NCBI RefSeq assembly: GCF_001282945.1
Contig: NZ_CDMG01000002.1
Span: 92,659-150,762, forward strand
From: Helicobacter ailurogastricus
Lineage (GTDB): Bacteria; Campylobacterota; Campylobacteria; Campylobacterales; Helicobacteraceae
Direction: 5' to 3'
Length of the DNA: 58,104 nt
Positions 20,465-28,471 of the stretch are shown here, one piece after another. The translations under genes were made by a program, and so were the position numbers. Each line of letters begins with the position of its first letter. The stretch's first letter is position 1. The notes below the pieces were generated by a model. The model was not told the DNA's origin, searched no databases, and was given only the letters and a program-made list of their open reading frames with translations.

Positions 20465-21141
20465 TTTTCTGTGCTCCCTTTGGGGTAGCAAAAGCGATAG
20501 CCCCTGCGGCGCACGGTTTCAACGGTGGAGATGCCCAAAGGTTTATCCATTTTTTGACGGATTTGGTTGATCGCCACTTCAATCACATTGGGTGTTACCA
20601 ATTCGGGTTCCTCCCAAATTGCATCTAAAAGTTGCTCTTTAGACACGATTTGATCTCTATGGCGGGCAAGATGGGTGAGCACTTCAAAGGGCTTGCCCTT
20701 AACCTCGATTTCCTTGCCCTTATAGACGATTTTCTCCTCATCGGGGTTGATGATTAAATCTTCAATCTCAATGATGCTAGACCCCCAAAAGCGCAAACGG
20801 GCTTCAATCCTCGCCACTAAAACCCCCATATCAAAGGGCTTGGCGATGAAGTCATCCACGCCCTCTTTAAACGCCCTGATCTCTTGCTCACAAGAATCTT
20901 GCTCGGCTAAAATGATGCTGACGATGGAGGGGTGTTTAGCCTTAGCATAGGGCACCAAGCTTAAACCATTGCCATCACTAAGCTCTAAACTAATCAACAC
21001 CAAATCGTAGTTGCGGATGCTGATGTAATATTCCCCGTCCTCTAGATTTTCGGCAACATCAACCTGAAAACCCTTTTCATTGAGAAAAGTGCTGACCTCT
21101 TTACTCAAATCCCCATCGTTTTCCACTAACAAGATACGCAT
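20461..21141 (-). CDS. hsrA: Orphan OmpR-type response regulator HsrA (HP1043 homologue)
   Basis: 226 residues. The C-terminal winged helix (FEVLTHLARHRDQIVSKEQLL, then the recognition region TPNVIEVAINQIRQKM and TVETVRRRGYRFCYPK) is nearly identical to H. pylori HP1043, an essential regulator without a kinase partner. In the receiver domain the phospho-acceptor position is serine: LISLELSDGNG, S51 where LLDLMLPDG-type regulators have Asp. Unlike H. pylori HP1043, which has lost residues there, this protein keeps the full-length loop. It is therefore phosphorylation-independent but less eroded. Divergent from a RepG-like sRNA. Confidence 0.95.
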   Translation of the reverse strand: MRILLVENDGDLSKEVSTFLNEKGFQVDVAENLEDGEYYISIRNYDLVLISLELSDGNGLSLVPYAKAKHPSIVSIILAEQDSCEQEIRAFKEGVDDFIAKPFDMGVLVARIEARLRFWGSSIIEIEDLIINPDEEKIVYKGKEIEVKGKPFEVLTHLARHRDQIVSKEQLLDAIWEEPELVTPNVIEVAINQIRQKMDKPLGISTVETVRRRGYRFCYPKGSTEN

Positions 21142-21174
21142 CGTAATCCTTCACTCTAAACTTAAACTTAAAGG

Positions 21175-21206
21175 ATTATAACATAAGTTTTTAAGCTCTT
21201 GTAAAG
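21175..21206 (-). promoter_or_regulatory. hsrA promoter with candidate HsrA box
   Basis: Minus-strand -10 TATAAT at 21175-21180. Over the -35 position lie two similar half-sites 11 bases apart: CTTTAC (21201-21206) and CTTAAAAA (21188-21195), spaced by AAGAG. H. pylori HP1043 is described as binding tandem CTTTAAG-like repeats of this period and as controlling itself; that the same happens here is inference. The untranslated leader also contains CTTTAAGTTTAAGTTTAG. Confidence 0.55.
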
Positions 21207-21234
21207 TTTAAGAGAAAGATATAAGTTTTTTAGG

Positions 21235-21240
21235 TATAAT
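21235..21240 (+). promoter_or_regulatory. -10 box of RepG-like sRNA
   Basis: TAGGTATAAT: consensus TATAAT with the upstream T-rich stretch (AAGTTTTTTAGG) typical of Helicobacter promoters. It points to a start near 21247, directly before the first hairpin of the sRNA. Confidence 0.7.
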
Positions 21241-21246
21241 CCTCTT

Positions 21247-21312
21247 TGGCTGGTTCTCCAGCCGGGTAGCGGGCGGGGTAACCTCCCCCTCCTTTCCCCG
21301 CCCGCGCTCTTT
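21247..21312 (+). ncRNA. repG: RepG-like small regulatory RNA
   Basis: Two stem-loops directly follow a TATAAT. The first is GGCTGG-TTCT-CCAGCC (21248-21263). The second is a perfect 10-bp stem GCGGGCGGGG/CCCCGCCCGC (21269-21278 and 21296-21305) with the C/U-rich loop TAACCTCCCCCTCCTTT, followed by CTCTTT. H. pylori RepG lies beside HP1043 and uses just such a C/U-rich terminator loop to pair with a G-repeat in the tlpB leader. Position next to hsrA, two-hairpin form and loop composition all fit. It appears shorter (~66 nt) than the 87 nt I recall for H. pylori. The 3' end runs into the argS stop on the other strand. Confidence 0.8.
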
Positions 21313-22927
21313 ACATCTTCTTTTTTGCCTCAATCCCCAAGATGTTCAGGCCGATCGTCAAACTCAGACTCACCATTTGGCACAGCTTCAAATAGGGCAA
21401 TTCTTGCGGTGTGTCTAAAATTCTATGCGCGTTGTAAAAGCTGTGCAAATCTGCCGCTAGGGCTTTGAGATAGTCGCATATCTTTTGCAATTCTCTATCG
21501 CTAAACGCCCCCTGTAAAACCTTAGGCAAATTCAAGGCGCTGAAAAGTAAATTCTGCCCGGCAGGAGGTAGGTCTAGCAAAGGGCTTTGGCGCACTTTTT
21601 CTAAACTCCCCCCCTTACTGACAAACTTTTCAAGCATGGTATGGATGCGGGCATTGGCGTAGTGAATATAAAAAATGGGGTTGGTGCTGTCTTGCTTTTG
21701 CAAGCTAGCCACATCAAAATCTAAATGCGTGTCTAGCTTCTTAGATAAAAAGATGAAACGCAGGGCATCCTTGCCCATGTCTTGCAAGACATCTTTCACT
21801 AAAACATAATTGCCCGCCCGCTTACTCATTTTATAAGGTTGCCCCTCTTTGATTAAAGCGACCATTTGGACCAATAAAACTTCTAATTTTGAAGCCTCAT
21901 AGCCCAAAAATTTCAAGGACGCTTTAATGCGAGGGACATAGCCGTGGTGATCGGCTCCAAAAATATTGATGTAATGGCTGTAATCTTGTCGGAATTTGTA
22001 ATCGTGATAAACAATGTCTGGGGCTAAATAGGTGAAGTCGCCATCGGCTTTACGCACCACGCGGTCTTTCTCATCGCCAAACGCGCTAGATTTAAGCCAC
22101 AACTTGCCCTCATTTTCATACACACCGCCACTGGTCTCTAAGCGTTTAAAAACCTCATCACTCTTAGCAAACACCACCTTTTCACTGACATAGGCATCCA
22201 TTTTAAGCCCCATATCTGCCAAAGTGTCTTGAATCTCCGCCAGCATTAAATCCTTAGAAAAATCGCCAAATCGCGCGATTAACACCTTTTCATCCGCACC
22301 CTCTAGACTCTCTATCTTAAAATGCTCTTGAGCGGCCTGGGCTAATTCTTGGATGTACTCCCCTTTGTGGCACTCCTGCGGATATTCCACCTCAAAACCC
22401 AAGTTTTGTTTCAACCTTAAAAACACAGACAGCCCTAGCTTTTTAATCTGCGCGCCCAAATCATTGATATAATACTCGCTATGCACTCGATAGCCCAAAA
22501 AGCGGGCCAAACGACAAAAGCTGTCCCCAAAAACCGCCCCCCTAGCATGCCCTATGTGTAAAGGCCCAGTGGGATTTGCACTCACAAACTCCACATAAAA
22601 ACTCTCCTCTTTGCCTGTCTGTTGGCCAAAACCCTCCCCCAAAGACAAAGCCTCATCGCAAAGATCGTTTAAAAATTCCTGCTTAAGTGTGAAGTTAATG
22701 TACCCATTGAGCGCCGCGATTTGGCTAAACATGGCTTGGCACTCAGGATGTGCGCTTAAACTCTTAGCCAAATCTTCAGCGATGATCTTAGGGGCTTTCT
22801 TATACACCTTGGCTAAGGGGAAAGCGACCACGCTCGCGTAATGCCCCAAAGCGCGCTCTTTAGGGTGCTCTAAAACCACTTCTGTTTGTAAAATGCGCTC
22901 CAATAAATCTTTAACACGGCGGTGCAT
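21311..22927 (-). CDS. argS: Arginyl-tRNA synthetase
   Basis: 538 residues, class I synthetase in the cytoplasm. ANPTGPLHIGHARG (117-130) holds the HIGH motif; PYKMSKRAGN is the KMSKS-equivalent; the C-terminal anticodon-binding helices follow. It is the last gene of the polyE-gmk-tatA-argS transcript, with two bases between the tatA stop and its ATG. Same order as HP0322-HP0319 of H. pylori. Its last codons overlap the sRNA terminator on the opposite strand. Confidence 0.96.
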   Translation of the reverse strand: MHRRVKDLLERILQTEVVLEHPKERALGHYASVVAFPLAKVYKKAPKIIAEDLAKSLSAHPECQAMFSQIAALNGYINFTLKQEFLNDLCDEALSLGEGFGQQTGKEESFYVEFVSANPTGPLHIGHARGAVFGDSFCRLARFLGYRVHSEYYINDLGAQIKKLGLSVFLRLKQNLGFEVEYPQECHKGEYIQELAQAAQEHFKIESLEGADEKVLIARFGDFSKDLMLAEIQDTLADMGLKMDAYVSEKVVFAKSDEVFKRLETSGGVYENEGKLWLKSSAFGDEKDRVVRKADGDFTYLAPDIVYHDYKFRQDYSHYINIFGADHHGYVPRIKASLKFLGYEASKLEVLLVQMVALIKEGQPYKMSKRAGNYVLVKDVLQDMGKDALRFIFLSKKLDTHLDFDVASLQKQDSTNPIFYIHYANARIHTMLEKFVSKGGSLEKVRQSPLLDLPPAGQNLLFSALNLPKVLQGAFSDRELQKICDYLKALAADLHSFYNAHRILDTPQELPYLKLCQMVSLSLTIGLNILGIEAKKKM

Positions 22928-22929
22928 GG

Positions 22930-23157
22930 CTAGCTTTGTTGTTCCTTCTGTGGAGTGGTGTGCGTGGGCTGTGCGGGCTGTTGCATCCCCACACTCTCGG
23001 GGGTCTTTTTCTCTTCCTCGTCCTCTTTAATCGCCTTTTTAAAGTTTTTAATGCCACTGCCTAGGCCCTTAGCCAATTCGGGGATTTTCTTTGCCCCAAA
23101 CAAGAGCAAAATCACGGCCAAAACGATCAACCAATGCCAAACACTAAAAGTACCCAT
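22930..23157 (-). CDS. tatA: Sec-independent translocase subunit TatA
   Basis: 75 residues. A single N-terminal membrane segment ([15 protein letters not shown]) leads into the [23 protein letters not shown] amphipathic helix, the TatA signature, and a polar tail ending in Gln/Pro-rich sequence. It forms the pore part of the twin-arginine export system. AAAGGA precedes the ATG. tatB and tatC are not in this window. Confidence 0.95.
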   Translation of the reverse strand: MGTFSVWHWLIVLAVILLLFGAKKIPELAKGLGSGIKNFKKAIKEDEEEKKTPESVGMQQPAQPTHTTPQKEQQS

Positions 23158-23166
23158 TTTTATCCT

Positions 23167-23790
23167 TTATTGATGACTTGCGCCCCATGCTTGGCAAAAC
23201 GCCTCTTTAGGGAACATCTGCTGTTTATAGCCCAAAGTGTGGGCAACTTCTAAAACTATTTTTTTAGACAATTCCAAGTCCTCATTGACCAACACATAGT
23301 CAAACAAATCGACTTCCTGGATTTCTTGCAAAGCCGTTTGCAAACGCCGCGCGATGACCTCGTAGCTGTCCGTTCGTCGCTGCTCTAGCCTTTCTTTTAA
23401 AATGTGGATATTCTTCGTGGTGATAAAAATAGAAGTGGCTTTTTGATAGACCTCTTTAATGCTGCGATGTCCCTGTACATCAATGTCAAACAAGACCATT
23501 TTACCCGCCTTGAGGGCCGCGTTTATAAGGTCTAGGGAAGTCCCATAGTAGTGCCCATGCACCCTAGCCCACTCTAAAAATTGCTTGTTCTCAATGCCTT
23601 TTAAAAACACCTCTTCGCTGACAAAGTGGTAATGCTGCCCCTCAATTTCGCCTTTTCTTCGTGGGCGGGTGGTGGTGGAGATGGAAAAGTAAATGTCGGG
23701 GCAATGCGTGCGTAAATGGCTGATTAAAGTGCTCTTGCCCGAGCCGCTAGGGCCGGCCAAAATGAGCATGCGGTAAGCGTGATCGCTCAT
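23167..23790 (-). CDS. gmk: Guanylate kinase
   Basis: 207 residues. P-loop GPSGSGKST at 13-21, then STTTRPRRKGEIEGQHYHFVS for GMP binding and VLFDIDVQGHRSIK. Converts GMP to GDP. ATGA overlap with the stop of the Glu-rich gene upstream, so translation is coupled; tatA follows nine bases downstream. Confidence 0.96.
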   Translation of the reverse strand: MSDHAYRMLILAGPSGSGKSTLISHLRTHCPDIYFSISTTTRPRRKGEIEGQHYHFVSEEVFLKGIENKQFLEWARVHGHYYGTSLDLINAALKAGKMVLFDIDVQGHRSIKEVYQKATSIFITTKNIHILKERLEQRRTDSYEVIARRLQTALQEIQEVDLFDYVLVNEDLELSKKIVLEVAHTLGYKQQMFPKEAFCQAWGASHQ

Positions 23791-25625
23791 TTTTTATCTA
23801 CTAAATGCACTTGCACTTGCAGGGTTTTGCCCTCTAAAAGTTTGGGATCAATGGGTAAATCTTTGAGTAAATCCTGCAAATCAAGATCTAATTGCACGGG
23901 GGCTATCGCTATTTTGGGCTCTTCAGCGGGCATCTGCTCTTGGCACGGTGTGGGGGTTGGCTCTGGCTGTGCAGGTTTTGCAACTTGGGGGGCTCTTTCA
24001 GCTTCATAAGAGCCATCCACTATGCTAGACATCACCGGTTGAGGGATGTCTTCAATGTGTTCGTACTCTTGGGGGTCTTTTTCTAAATCCATAAGATTTT
24101 CTTGTGTGCCCTCTGCTGTGGGGGCTGTTTCTACCAAATCTTGCTCGGGCGCAGTTTCTGACTCAGGGGCTTTAGGCTCTTCTTGGGCCGCCTCTGTTGC
24201 CGTTTCAAGGGCCTGCTCTTTGGCATCCTGCGTCTCCTCTAGCTTAGGCTCGGGTTCTAATTCTGTGACCTCTTCCGTGCCTTCGTCTTTAGGCTCGGGT
24301 TCTGTGATGCCCTCAGGGTTTGTGGGTTTTGCAGATTCGGGCGTTGGCTCTAAAGTTTCAGGTTCTGCAATCTCTGGCTCTGGTTGGGTTTGGGCTGTTG
24401 CTTCTGGCTCTTCTGGGCTTGGCGTGTCTGTCAAATCTAGCCCCTCTAGCTCTGCTTCTGCGCCCTTGATTTCTTCTTGGGGGTTAAACTCTGCTGTGTC
24501 TTCTAACTCTTGCTTAGTTGGGGCTTCTTGTTCTGTCTCTGCTATCTGGGCTTCAGGCTCTGGCTTAGGCTCAGCTTCGTGGGCTTGTGTTTCTAATGAA
24601 GATGTGCTCTCTGCTTCCTGTACTTGAGGCTTGGCTTGGGATTCTTGTTTTGTTTCCGCTTCAAGGACTTGCTCTTCAGATTGAGGGGGTTTAACCTCTG
24701 CTACTAACTCTTCGGGTTCTGTTGGGTTGCTCTCTTGCGTTGCTTCTGTGGATTCTTGCGCACTTTGCATGGGGTCGTGCTCGATAGAGTGCATAAAATC
24801 TTCCATGTTTTGCATGCTATCCATTAAATCCTGCGCTTTGGGGGAGCTCTCTTGTACCAAATCCTCTAACATTTCCTCGTGTTCTAAGCCGGCGTGGGTT
24901 TCACGCTCGTGTTCGTCTATGGGCAACAAGTCATCCAAGTTTAAAGGCAGGGGGGTTTGCGATTCCTCTTGTGTGCCCTCTTGGGGGGCTTGTTCCATCT
25001 CTGTCTTGCTTTCTGTGGAGTCTGTTTTAGTTTCTTCTTCAGACCCTGTCGGCTCGTTTCCGGATTCTAATCCTTGAGATTCTAGCTCTTTTGCCAATCC
25101 AGCCGGATTCTCCTCCTTTTTGATCTCTAGGCCTTCTTGCGACTCGTCTTGGGGGGGCGTGCTCTTGGGAGTATCGACATCTAAAAGATTTTCTAGCTGA
25201 CTCAAACTAGAATCGATGTCTTTAAAAATATCGGTCTCTGTGTGAGGGGCCTGTTCGAGCGCAAAAGGCTCGACTTTAGCTCCTTTTGGCTCCATAGGCT
25301 CCATGCTCCTTTGCAAAATGTGGAGCACATCGGTGGGCAAAAAGGGCTTTTTAATGTAGTGCGTGAACTCCCCAAATTCCTCAATCCCCTTGCGCAATAA
25401 AAGCCCGCTGAATTTGACGGTCTCCAAATGCGGTTTGAGACGCGCGTATTCTTCGCTATCCACGGCCGTGTCATCGGCAAAAAAGAAACAATTGGGGTTT
25501 TCCTCAAGCGTGGGTAAGATCTCCTCCACATGTTCTGCAGCCACGAGATCTAAATCTAACTTTTTGGCGATGTTTTCAAAAAGCTTGCCCACTATTTTGT
25601 TCTGATTCACTAACAGGATTTGCAA
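23787..25625 (-). CDS. Poly-Glu-rich protein with receiver-like N-terminus
   Basis: 612 residues. Residues 1-110 read like a degenerate response-regulator receiver (MQILLVNQNKIVGKLF start, FFFADDTAV at the phospho-site position, YIKKPF near the end). The next ~440 residues are low-complexity, dominated by Glu, Pro, Gln, Ala and Thr in irregular TEPEPE/TQPEPE-like repeats. The last ~60 residues (VQLDLDLQDLLKDLPIDPKLL, then QVQVHLV) look folded again. It corresponds by position to H. pylori HP0322, poly E-rich protein, of unknown function. The start is TTG with AAGGAG five bases ahead. Repeats may vary in number between strains. Confidence 0.85.
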   Translation of the reverse strand: MQILLVNQNKIVGKLFENIAKKLDLDLVAAEHVEEILPTLEENPNCFFFADDTAVDSEEYARLKPHLETVKFSGLLLRKGIEEFGEFTHYIKKPFLPTDVLHILQRSMEPMEPKGAKVEPFALEQAPHTETDIFKDIDSSLSQLENLLDVDTPKSTPPQDESQEGLEIKKEENPAGLAKELESQGLESGNEPTGSEEETKTDSTESKTEMEQAPQEGTQEESQTPLPLNLDDLLPIDEHERETHAGLEHEEMLEDLVQESSPKAQDLMDSMQNMEDFMHSIEHDPMQSAQESTEATQESNPTEPEELVAEVKPPQSEEQVLEAETKQESQAKPQVQEAESTSSLETQAHEAEPKPEPEAQIAETEQEAPTKQELEDTAEFNPQEEIKGAEAELEGLDLTDTPSPEEPEATAQTQPEPEIAEPETLEPTPESAKPTNPEGITEPEPKDEGTEEVTELEPEPKLEETQDAKEQALETATEAAQEEPKAPESETAPEQDLVETAPTAEGTQENLMDLEKDPQEYEHIEDIPQPVMSSIVDGSYEAERAPQVAKPAQPEPTPTPCQEQMPAEEPKIAIAPVQLDLDLQDLLKDLPIDPKLLEGKTLQVQVHLVDKK

Positions 25626-25659
25626 GGCCTCTCCTTAAGCTAGACTACCTAATCCGTGG

Positions 25660-25667
25660 ATTATAAT
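25660..25667. promoter_or_regulatory. Overlapping divergent -10 boxes (polyE / nuc)
   Basis: ATTATAAT reads TATAAT on both strands, offset by two bases: minus strand 25660-25665 serves the polyE operon, plus strand 25662-25667 the nuclease gene. RNA polymerase cannot occupy both at once, so the two operons may compete. Confidence 0.5.
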
Positions 25668-25724
25668 ACAAATTCTCTTGTTTTGCTTTATTTTACTTTA
25701 ACAACACCACAAAGGAAAGGCCCC

Positions 25725-26258
25725 ATGCGCTGTTTAAAGGCTTTCTTGTTCCCATGTTTGCTTTCTGTTGCCTTGCAAGCTACTCCCACTCTATATATGC
25801 TCCCCTACGAGCAACACGAGGCTTTAAAAAGCCTCATTAGCGGGATCAACGCCTCCAAAAGCCAAATCAACATTTCTATTTACAGTTTCACGCATAAAGA
25901 TATCGCCAAGGCCCTTAAAGATGCGGCCGCTCGGGGAGTCAAAATCAACATCATTTACGATGCAAGTGGGGCGCATGGCAAGTACTCCACAATGGGTTAT
26001 CTAGCCAAATACAGGGGGATTTCCACTTGTACACTCAGCGGCAAGGAAGTCAGTTATTTCGCAAAAGGCAAGGAGCACAAGGGCATCATGCACCAAAAGC
26101 TCGCGATCATTGATCACAACACGATCTTTCTAGGTTCGGCTAACTGGAGCAAAAACGCCTTTGAAAACAATTACGAATTGTTGCTAAAAGACAACGACCC
26201 CGCCCTCATCCAAAAGGCCCAAAGCTATTACAAAAAGATGTGGAGCGCGTGCCATTAA
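25725..26258 (+). CDS. Phospholipase D-family nuclease (NucT/HP0323-like)
   Basis: 177 residues from the ATG at 25725, which follows AAAGGAAAGG. Signal peptide MRCLKAFLFPCLLSVALQA. One HKD motif, HQKLAIIDHNTIFLGSANWS (H-x-K-x4-D), as in single-HKD Nuc endonucleases that work as dimers. The H. pylori homologue is a membrane- or surface-bound nuclease linked to DNA uptake and purine use; that role is inferred here. The open frame reaches back to 25656, but those codons lie over the promoter. The stop overlaps the convergent outer-membrane gene by 4 bases. Confidence 0.9.
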   Translation: MRCLKAFLFPCLLSVALQATPTLYMLPYEQHEALKSLISGINASKSQINISIYSFTHKDIAKALKDAAARGVKINIIYDASGAHGKYSTMGYLAKYRGISTCTLSGKEVSYFAKGKEHKGIMHQKLAIIDHNTIFLGSANWSKNAFENNYELLLKDNDPALIQKAQSYYKKMWSACH

Positions 26259-26980
26259 AAATGGTAATTGTAACCAATGTAAAAAGCAAAGGTACGGCGG
26301 AAGGTAACGCTGTAATCGCCACCGCTGTAATAGATGTGGTTGATTGTGGGGATTTTAAAGCCAACATCGATGCCGTGTTGCCCCACCACTAGGGCACGAA
26401 GCCCCACATTGAAGAGAAACTGAAACGCGCTCACGCTGGGGCGCGCGTCAGCAGGCAAACCCATTGCGTTTTGCCCATCCACACCCACGAGCCACGAAGT
26501 CCCGGCGATGGCCACACCCACATAAAAACCCAAATCTAAAGAAATGTCGTTGCGGTAAAACGCCCCCTGAAAAAAGTTATAAAAAAAGTCGGCGGCCACG
26601 CCATAAGTCAGCAAGTTATTGCCCCCATAGTACTGCCCCCCACCATAAGGGCTTTTAGGGTAGTGCGCACCAAAGCCCTGCCAATCTAAAAAGGCGTAGT
26701 AACGCATCCCAAACATTTGGTCCTTGCGAAAATAGCCCGTGTAGCCCACATTAAAACCTAACCCATTTGCCCCGGCATTCATGTCGCTGCGCCCGGGGTG
26801 GTAGGTGCTCATTGCGCTAGAATTAGCGGTTAAGATCGTTACCGTGCCCGTTTGGTAGTTTGCGCCCACAAAAAGACCATCTGTCCAAGAATTGTGTTGT
26901 CTGAATTGATCGCTTCCTTGCGCCCCCAAAAAGCCCAAACTCCAAAAACCCCCAAGCACCCACGCTTTCCATTTTCTCAT
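26255..26980 (-). CDS. Helicobacter outer membrane protein (HorC-like)
   Basis: 241 residues. Signal peptide ending FLGAQG, then a small beta-barrel-type protein rich in aromatic and Gly residues (GGGQYYGGNNLLTYGVAADFF), closing with FAFYIGYNYHF, the C-terminal phenylalanine signature of outer membrane beta-barrels and of the Helicobacter Hop/Hor families. FNVGLRALVV and IKIP-type strands near the end match the Hor pattern. By position it equals HP0324 (horC) of H. pylori. TAGGAG precedes ATG. Function (porin or adhesin) not determinable. Confidence 0.85.
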   Translation of the reverse strand: MRKWKAWVLGGFWSLGFLGAQGSDQFRQHNSWTDGLFVGANYQTGTVTILTANSSAMSTYHPGRSDMNAGANGLGFNVGYTGYFRKDQMFGMRYYAFLDWQGFGAHYPKSPYGGGQYYGGNNLLTYGVAADFFYNFFQGAFYRNDISLDLGFYVGVAIAGTSWLVGVDGQNAMGLPADARPSVSAFQFLFNVGLRALVVGQHGIDVGFKIPTINHIYYSGGDYSVTFRRTFAFYIGYNYHF

Positions 26981-27026
26981 CTTAACTCCTAAAATAACAA
27001 AAGCCTAATGGCTTAAATAAGGTGCC

Positions 27027-27039
27027 ATTATAGTATAAT
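27027..27039. promoter_or_regulatory. Back-to-back divergent -10 boxes (hor / flgH)
   Basis: TATAAT on the minus strand at 27027-27032 (for the outer membrane protein) and on the plus strand at 27034-27039 (for flgH), one base apart. flgH transcription should start near 27046. Confidence 0.6.
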
Positions 27040-27074
27040 TTGGGCCTAAAATGTGCCAACTTTAAAGGATGTCT

Positions 27075-27782
27075 ATGGGGCAAGGTTTAAAAATTTTGGG
27101 CGTGTTTTTAGCTAGCGGGGTGTTGTGTGCTGTGGAGCCGGGCATGAAATTTGATCCCCCCGATTATGTGGAAGACATGCCCTCCAAGGAGTTTATCCCT
27201 CAAATCGCCCAGCCGGGCAGCTTGTTTGGGCAGGGCGAAAGACCGCTGTTTGCCGATAGACGGGCGATGAAACCCAACGATTTGGTCACGGTGATCGTGT
27301 CTGAAAACTCCAGTGCCAATTACAGCACCGCCAAAAACTACGCCAACACCTCTAACGGCACAGCTACAGCCCCCCGCCTCACCTACAACGGCACAAATCC
27401 TAACAAGCGCAACCAAGCCCAGTTTTTAGACGACAACGCCAATTACAGCCTCACCCAGTCGGCAACCAACAACACCTTTAAGGGCGGAGGCTCGCAAAAG
27501 AAAAGCGAGGATCTAAAACTCACCCTCACTGCCCGCATTGTGAAAGTCCTAGAAAATGGCAATTATTTTATTTATGGCAGTCGGGAAGTCTTGGTCGATG
27601 GGGAGAAGCAAGTCATTAAAATCAGCGGTGTGGTGCGCCCCTTTGACATCGGGCGCGACAACACCATCCAGTCTAAATACATCGCAGACGCAAAGATTTC
27701 TTACACGAATTTAGGGGCTTTGAGCGCCAGCAATAAGAAAAAATTGAGTCAAGATGTGTTGGATTCAAGCTTTCCTTACTGA
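27075..27782 (+). CDS. flgH: Flagellar L-ring protein FlgH
   Basis: 235 residues. GSLFGQGERPLFADRRAMKPNDLVTVIVSE and the late VLENGNYFIYGSREVLVDGEKQ block define FlgH, the outer-membrane L-ring of the flagellar rod bushing. The N-terminus is hydrophobic with one cysteine (GVLCAVEP), but the residue before it is Leu, so it is a poor lipobox. ATG at 27069 touches the AAAGG motif; the second ATG at 27075 has proper spacing. First gene of a unit with pseF-G-H-I, starting TGATG with pseF. Confidence 0.95.
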   Translation: MGQGLKILGVFLASGVLCAVEPGMKFDPPDYVEDMPSKEFIPQIAQPGSLFGQGERPLFADRRAMKPNDLVTVIVSENSSANYSTAKNYANTSNGTATAPRLTYNGTNPNKRNQAQFLDDNANYSLTQSATNNTFKGGGSQKKSEDLKLTLTARIVKVLENGNYFIYGSREVLVDGEKQVIKISGVVRPFDIGRDNTIQSKYIADAKISYTNLGALSASNKKKLSQDVLDSSFPY

Positions 27783-28471
27783 TGATCGCCTTGATTTTAG
27801 CCCGCGGAGGGTCTAAGCGCATTGAGCTTAAAAACATCGCCCCTTTTTTAGGTAAGCCTCTTTTAAGCTATGTCGTGCAAATGGCGCAAACAAGCCAGCT
27901 CTTTAGCCAAGTCTTTGTTTCCACGGATCACCCAAAGATTGCCAAGGTTGCCGAAGAAAGTGGGGCAAGCGTTTTAAAACGCCCCGCCTATCTAGCCGAT
28001 GATTTTAGTCCAACGCTAGATGTTGCCAGCGATGCCGCTTTAACCCTCAAGCTAGAGCCTGAAGCTTACCTTTGCGTGCTTTATGCCACAAGCGTGCTTT
28101 TAAAGGCTGAGTACATTAAAGAAGCTCGGCAAGCTTTATTGGCTTGCTCTAAAAAATACGCCTTTGCTTGCAGCCCTTACAGTGCCTCGCCCTACCGCTC
28201 TTTTTCAATCCAAGACAACACCCCAACCCCGCTTTTTGCAGGCAACATGGCCAAACGCTCCCAAGATTTACCCCCCCTCTATCACGATGCCGGGCTTTTC
28301 TACTTGGGCCAAGCGCGCCACTTCCTTGCCAAAGAAGCCCTTTTAGCCCCCCACTCTTTGCCCCTCATTTTGCCCCAAAATTGCGTGCAAGACATAGACA
28401 GCCCAGAAGATTTAAAACTTGCTGCTCTAAAATACACTGCTTTATATGAAGACGATTCATCTCTTCGCTGA
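27782..28471 (+). CDS. pseF: CMP-pseudaminic acid synthetase PseF
   Basis: 229 residues. The N-terminal nucleotide-binding loop ALILARGGSKRIELKN and DIDSPEDL near the end mark the CMP-sugar synthetase family (NeuA/PseF). It activates pseudaminic acid with CTP for flagellin glycosylation. In H. pylori this activity lies in HP0326 together with PseG; here the two are separate, overlapping frames. The start overlaps the flgH stop, the end overlaps pseG by 26 bases. Confidence 0.92.
   Translation: MIALILARGGSKRIELKNIAPFLGKPLLSYVVQMAQTSQLFSQVFVSTDHPKIAKVAEESGASVLKRPAYLADDFSPTLDVASDAALTLKLEPEAYLCVLYATSVLLKAEYIKEARQALLACSKKYAFACSPYSASPYRSFSIQDNTPTPLFAGNMAKRSQDLPPLYHDAGLFYLGQARHFLAKEALLAPHSLPLILPQNCVQDIDSPEDLKLAALKYTALYEDDSSLR

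Noticed and set aside
21247-21312. Considered as SRP (4.5S) RNA or 6S RNA
   Set aside because: No GGAAGGAAGC-type SRP loop and far too short for 6S; the C/U loop and hsrA neighbourhood fit RepG.
24046-24627. 193-codon frame opposite the Glu-rich gene
   Set aside because: Ser/Val/Gly-rich low complexity is the mirror of Glu/Pro codons in the real gene.
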